From Aquifex sp. (GTDB lineage Bacteria > Aquificota > Aquificia > Aquificales > Aquificaceae), in NCBI GenBank assembly GCA_003978875.1, contig QNXQ01000178.1, positions 1-8,890 on the forward strand: DNA of 8,890 nt, read 5' to 3'. The translations under genes were made by a program, and so were the position numbers. The notes under the pieces were generated by a model. That model saw only the letters and a program-made list of their open reading frames with translations. It did not search any database and was not told the origin of the DNA. How positions within the stretch are numbered: position 1 is the first letter of the stretch; every line of letters begins with the position of its first letter. Below, one piece after another: positions 5,937 to 8,890 of this stretch.

Positions 5937-7180
5937 TCTTCTACTTTCTTAAATACAAGCGTGGCATTAGTACCCCCGAAACCGAATGCATTCGAAAGGG
6001 CAACTTTTACCGGATACTCAACCGCTTTGTTCGGAACGTAATCTAAATCACACTCAGGGTCTGGGTTCTCGAGGTTTATAGTAGGAGGTATGATTCCCGT
6101 TTCAATAGTTTTTACAGTAGATACAGCTTCTACCGCTGCAGCAGCTCCGAGAAGGTGCCCTATCATGGATTTATTTGAGGAAATTTTTAACCTATAGGCA
6201 TGTTCACCGAACAGCTTCTTAATAGCCATGGTTTCCGTTTTATCGTTAAGAGGTGTAGACGTTCCATGGGCGTTTATATAGTCAACTTCTTCAGGTTTTA
6301 TATTTCCATCCTCTAAAGCCAGTTTCATACATTCGTAAGCCCCTTCTCCACATTCATGAGGAGAAGTTATATGATAAGCATCGTCAGTAGCTCCGTATCC
6401 GACAAGTTCCGCGTATATTTTTGCTCCTCTCGCTTTAGCCCTTTCGTATTCTTCAAGAATAAGTATTCCTGCGCCTTCTCCCATTACAAATCCATCTCTA
6501 TCTCTATCAAAAGGCCTTGACGCTTTCTGAGGTTCATCGTTTCTCGTAGAAAGAGCCTTCATAGAGGCAAATCCCGCAACACCTAAAGGCGTAATTGCCG
6601 CTTCCGTTCCTCCTGCAATTGCTATATCTATATCTCCCTTCTGTATAAGTCTGAAAGCGTCCCCTATGGCGTGATTCCCGGTAGCACATGCGGAGGTAAC
6701 ACAGTAATTTGGTCCCTTAAAGCCCCATCTAATTGCTACCAGACCGGCAGCCATATTGGATATTCCGTAAGGGATAAAGAACGGAGATACTCTCCTGGCT
6801 CCTTTTTCCCTGAGAATTTGTGTCTGGTCTTCTATGTCTTTTAATCCACCTATTCCGGTACCTATAATTACCCCTACTTTGTACGGGTCGTATTTGCTCT
6901 CAAGCAGTCCGCTGTCTTCGAGAGCTTCCTTCACCGCGGCTATGGCAAATTGAACAAAGCGAGAGGCCTTTCTGGCCTCCTTTTTATCCATAAATTCTTC
7001 GGGATTAAAGTCCTTTACCTCCGCTGCAATCTTTACGGGAATACCGTACTCGTCGGGATTAAAACTCTTTATGTAGTCTATTCCGCTTACACCTTTTACC
7101 AGATTTTCCCAGAATTTCTTTACACCGGTACCTATAGGAGTTACTGCACCTATTCCTGTAATTACTACTCTTCTTCTCAT
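5933..7180 (-). CDS. fabF: Beta-ketoacyl-ACP synthase II (FabF)
   Basis: A 415-residue condensing enzyme of type II fatty acid synthesis: it joins acyl groups to malonyl-ACP with loss of CO2 to extend the chain by two carbons. Full length for the family. It opens with RRVVITGIGAVTPIG. The active site is intact: nucleophile C165 in TSACATG, H305 in AHGTSTPLND, K337 in SSNKS and H342 in MIGHLLGA, each shifted by two from E. coli numbering. The C-terminal glycine-rich SNAFGFGGTN loop (396-405) carries the gate phenylalanine. FabF rather than FabB is favoured by the overall pattern and the position next to acpP. The start ATG overlaps the acpP stop as ATGA. A GGAGG abuts the ATG directly and an AAGG lies a little further upstream. 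The stop overlaps the maf start. Confidence 0.97.
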   Translation of the reverse strand: MRRRVVITGIGAVTPIGTGVKKFWENLVKGVSGIDYIKSFNPDEYGIPVKIAAEVKDFNPEEFMDKKEARKASRFVQFAIAAVKEALEDSGLLESKYDPYKVGVIIGTGIGGLKDIEDQTQILREKGARRVSPFFIPYGISNMAAGLVAIRWGFKGPNYCVTSACATGNHAIGDAFRLIQKGDIDIAIAGGTEAAITPLGVAGFASMKALSTRNDEPQKASRPFDRDRDGFVMGEGAGILILEEYERAKARGAKIYAELVGYGATDDAYHITSPHECGEGAYECMKLALEDGNIKPEEVDYINAHGTSTPLNDKTETMAIKKLFGEHAYRLKISSNKSMIGHLLGAAAAVEAVSTVKTIETGIIPPTINLENPDPECDLDYVPNKAVEYPVKVALSNAFGFGGTNATLVFKKVEE

Positions 7181-7413
7181 CCTCCTACCTTTTCTTTAAG
7201 GTATGCTATTACATCCCCAACGGTTTGTATCTTTTCCGCATCCTCGTCGGGAATTTCTATTCCGAACTCTTCTTCAAAAGCCATAATAAGTTCAACTACA
7301 TCCAAGGAATCTGCTCCTAAGTCTTCAACGAATTTAGCCTCGGGAGTTATTTTTTCTTTTTCAACTCCCAATTGTTCCGCAATAATTTCCTTAACCTTCT
7401 CTTCTAAACTCAT
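7177..7413 (-). CDS. acpP: Acyl carrier protein
   Basis: A 78-residue, strongly acidic carrier that holds growing acyl chains as thioesters on 4'-phosphopantetheine and passes them between Fab enzymes. The attachment site is S36 in the GADSLD motif at the start of helix II, followed by VVELIMAFEEEFGIEIPDE, the partner-recognition helix. Length and layout are typical. It sits between fabG and fabF, the commonest bacterial arrangement. Its start follows the fabG stop by 12 nt and has the strongest ribosome site in the window, fitting the high abundance of this protein; its stop overlaps the fabF start. Confidence 0.98.
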   Translation of the reverse strand: MSLEEKVKEIIAEQLGVEKEKITPEAKFVEDLGADSLDVVELIMAFEEEFGIEIPDEDAEKIQTVGDVIAYLKEKVGG

Positions 7414-7418
7414 TGCCT

Positions 7419-7427
7419 ACCTCCTTT
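7419..7427 (-). promoter_or_regulatory. Strong ribosome binding site of acpP
   Basis: AAAGGAGGT on the minus strand, a full match to the anti-Shine-Dalgarno end of 16S rRNA, 5 nt before ATG 7413. Its first two bases belong to the fabG stop codon, so ribosomes ending fabG stand on the acpP initiation site. Confidence 0.8.
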
Positions 7428-8172
7428 AAAACATTCCTCCATTTACATGAATTGTTTCACCTGTTATATAACTTGCCAAATCGGAACACAAAAATAAAAC
7501 TACATTGGCAACCTCTTCAGGGCTCCCGAATCTTCCCAAAGGTATCTGCTCCTTATACTTCTGTTTGATATCTTCTGACAAAACCGCCGTCATGTCAGTC
7601 TCTATGAAACCGGGAGCCACAGCGTTTACCAAAATATTTCTGGGAGCGAGCTCCTTTGCGAGAGATTTTGTAAATCCTATGAGCCCGGCCTTTGTAGTTG
7701 AATAGTTCGCCTGTCCTATATTTCCCGTAAAACCGACAACTGAAGATATGTTTATTACCCTACCCCACCTCTGTTTAATCATCTTTTTTATCGCATTCTG
7801 GGTTACTATAAATGTGCCAGTTAAGTTTACTTTTAATACCTCCTCCCAGTCCTGAAGATTCATTCTGAGAAAGAGCTTATCCCTGGTTATTCCCGCATTG
7901 TTTACCAGGATATCTATACCTTTAAATTCTGAGTAAATTTCTTCAAAGGCTTTGTTTATACTTTCTTCTTCCAAAAGATTCATCTCCACGGCGAGGGTTT
8001 TTACGGAATACTTTTGAGATATTTCTTCAGCTACCGCTTTAGCCCTTTCCCCCGATGTTCCGGTTATTATTACGGAACTTCCAGCGGAAGCTAATTTTTC
8101 CGCTATAGCTTTTCCTATTCCTCGTGTTGAACCGGTTACCAGGGATACTTTTTCATCAAGACGTATTTCCAT
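7426..8172 (-). CDS. fabG: 3-oxoacyl-ACP reductase (FabG)
   Basis: A 248-residue short-chain dehydrogenase that reduces beta-ketoacyl-ACP to beta-hydroxyacyl-ACP with NADPH, the first reduction of each elongation round. The Rossmann motif TGSTRGIG (13-20), NNAG (91-94) and the catalytic tetrad N116, S144, Y157 and K161 (YSTTK) are intact, with spacings equal to E. coli FabG. The C-terminus VNGGMF is typical. It is the first gene of the leftward run fabG-acpP-fabF-maf; no fabD or fabH precedes it, since the next gene is divergent. No ribosome site precedes ATG 8172, and the likely promoter leaves only about six untranslated bases, so its mRNA is probably near-leaderless. Membership of the acpP-fabF operon separates it from the many look-alike reductases of the family. 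Confidence 0.97.
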   Translation of the reverse strand: MEIRLDEKVSLVTGSTRGIGKAIAEKLASAGSSVIITGTSGERAKAVAEEISQKYSVKTLAVEMNLLEEESINKAFEEIYSEFKGIDILVNNAGITRDKLFLRMNLQDWEEVLKVNLTGTFIVTQNAIKKMIKQRWGRVINISSVVGFTGNIGQANYSTTKAGLIGFTKSLAKELAPRNILVNAVAPGFIETDMTAVLSEDIKQKYKEQIPLGRFGSPEEVANVVLFLCSDLASYITGETIHVNGGMF

Positions 8173-8184
8173 TATGACTCTGTA

Positions 8185-8213
8185 ATTATAGCAAAGTTTT
8201 AATTAGATTGCTA
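8185..8213 (-). promoter_or_regulatory. Promoter of the fabG-acpP-fabF-maf operon
   Basis: On the minus strand an extended -10, TGCTATAAT, has a perfect TATAAT at 8185-8190. A weak -35 box TAGCAA (8208-8213) lies 17 bp away. Transcription would begin near 8178, about six bases before ATG 8172, so the leader has no room for a Shine-Dalgarno site. Confidence 0.6.
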
Positions 8214-8215
8214 TA
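8187..8215. repeat. 8-bp inverted repeat shared by the fabG and flgH promoters
   Basis: TATAGCAA (8187-8194) and TTGCTATA (8208-8215) are perfect inverted arms 13 bp apart. Each arm contains most of the -10 of one promoter and the -35 position of the other, so the two promoters overlap. Confidence 0.6.
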
Positions 8216-8217
8216 TT
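8189..8217 (+). promoter_or_regulatory. Promoter of flgH
   Basis: TAGCAA (8189-8194), a 17-bp spacer and TATATT (8212-8217) preceded by TGC, an extended -10. Transcription would begin near 8224, leaving about eight bases before ATG 8232. It mirrors the fabG promoter on the other strand. Confidence 0.5.
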
Positions 8218-8231
8218 CTTTATAAAAGGAT

Positions 8232-8882
8232 ATGATTTTTATAGTTCTGCTCACGATTTTTTTAGCTTCCTGTTCCACAAAAGTTGAGGAAAAGAAAAAA
8301 TATACATATAGGTTTCCTAAAACCTACGAAGTGCCAAAACCCTCAAGGGGAAGCCTGTATACCGTGCCCCAAAACGCATACCTATACGGTTCTGTGAGAG
8401 CTTCCCAGGTAGGGGACGTTATATACGTTAAGGTGGTAGAAAGTATAAACGCTATAGAAAGTGTTTCCTCAAACATAGGAAGAAGTGCTTCTTTTACTAA
8501 CGCCATAACTTCCTTCTTCGGTATACATCCTGCTACCTTGAAGAATCTCGGAGCTGGGGGTAAATCTTCTTTCGCCTCGAAAAGCGGAAGTAAGTATCAG
8601 CAAACAGGAGTCTTGACTACGACTCTTGCGGGAAGAGTGGTAAAAGTTTTTCCGAATGGAACGATGCTTATAGAAGCCAAGAAGTATATAGAAGTGAATG
8701 GAGTCAAAAGGGAATTTATGGTTCGCGGTATAGTAAGACCGGAAGATATCGATTCTACCAATACAATCACAAGCGACAAGATAGCGGATATGGAAATTTT
8801 CTTTGAAGGAAAAGGGTATATGGTAAGAGGAGGAGAACCCGGATGGCTTGCAAAAATATTTGCTCTATTGTTTCCCTTTTAA
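8232..8882 (+). CDS. flgH: Flagellar L-ring lipoprotein FlgH
   Basis: A 216-residue lipoprotein that forms the outer-membrane L-ring, the bushing around the flagellar rod. A very short signal peptide ends in lipobox L11-A-S-C14; the mature protein would be lipid-anchored at C14. Family landmarks follow in order: GSLY (40-43), RASQVGDVIYVKV (56-68), a low-complexity Ser/Gly-rich middle (78-122), VFPNGTMLIEAKK (139-151), VNG (155-157), GIVRPEDI (166-173) and the terminal GEPGWLAK...FPF, with Pro-Phe at the end as in most FlgH. Length is normal. The signal peptide lacks the usual Lys/Arg at its N-terminus, yet no start lies upstream because TAA occurs three codons before ATG. AAAGGA is only 1 nt from the ATG, closer than usual. 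What follows 8882 is outside the window; flgI is a common neighbour. Confidence 0.95.
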   Translation: MIFIVLLTIFLASCSTKVEEKKKYTYRFPKTYEVPKPSRGSLYTVPQNAYLYGSVRASQVGDVIYVKVVESINAIESVSSNIGRSASFTNAITSFFGIHPATLKNLGAGGKSSFASKSGSKYQQTGVLTTTLAGRVVKVFPNGTMLIEAKKYIEVNGVKREFMVRGIVRPEDIDSTNTITSDKIADMEIFFEGKGYMVRGGEPGWLAKIFALLFPF

Positions 8883-8890
8883 TACTATTT

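Noticed and set aside
5671..6046. Two overlapping plus-strand open frames across the maf-fabF junction
   Set aside because: They are antisense to conserved catalytic regions of maf and fabF and show no protein-like pattern.
6950..7429. 159-codon open frame on the plus strand
   Set aside because: It lies opposite fabF and acpP, both certain genes, and its Ser/Tyr-rich product looks like an antisense shadow.
1..8890. CRISPR array, tRNA, rRNA or insertion sequence
   Set aside because: No regularly spaced repeats, cloverleaf-like sequence, rRNA segments or transposase frames were seen in either strand.

Overview
The window reads as chromosome of a thermophilic Gram-negative bacterium of the Aquificales. 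The proteins are rich in Lys, Glu and Ile, genes are packed with 4-nt ATGA junctions and overlapping convergent 3' ends, and the fab cluster plus flgH agree with an Aquifex aeolicus-like genome. That species match is recognition from memory, not a search result. Flagellar L-ring protein FlgH implies an outer membrane and a flagellum.

Layout. (1) Positions 12-1833 hold an AT-rich divergent pair for cyclic di-GMP turnover: a leftward diguanylate cyclase carrying a zinc-binding CZB-type sensor domain, and a rightward compact EAL-type phosphodiesterase. (2) Positions 1800-4742, leftward, encode one large polypeptide joining a probable PD-(D/E)XK nuclease, an N6-adenine DNA methyltransferase and a C-terminal target-recognition region: a type IIG restriction-modification enzyme. 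(3) Divergent from it, with only 45 bp between the starts, lies a bacteriohemerythrin gene (4788-5183) followed by a 62-residue membrane protein (5195-5383). The 45-bp gap contains an inverted repeat and a promoter that would give a leaderless hemerythrin transcript. (4) Positions 5355-8172, leftward, form a tight operon fabG-acpP-fabF-maf: fatty acid elongation genes ending in a house-cleaning nucleotide pyrophosphatase. (5) flgH (8232-8882) is divergent from fabG. The 59 bp between them hold two symmetric, overlapping promoters built on an 8-bp inverted repeat.

How the parts work together. FabG, AcpP and FabF provide the ketoreductase, acyl carrier and condensing enzyme of type II fatty acid synthesis; Maf is probably co-expressed through translational coupling. 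The cyclase and EAL protein are predicted antagonists that could tie zinc to motility or surface attachment. The restriction enzyme and hemerythrin share a control region but have no evident biochemical link.

No RNA gene, CRISPR array, insertion sequence or transposase was seen. No gap between genes exceeds 300 bases; the longest is about 148 bases (1068-1215). The most unusual points are the DgcZ-like zinc-ligand pattern in the cyclase, the BamHI-like ExE variant in the nuclease, and the two compact divergent promoter regions.
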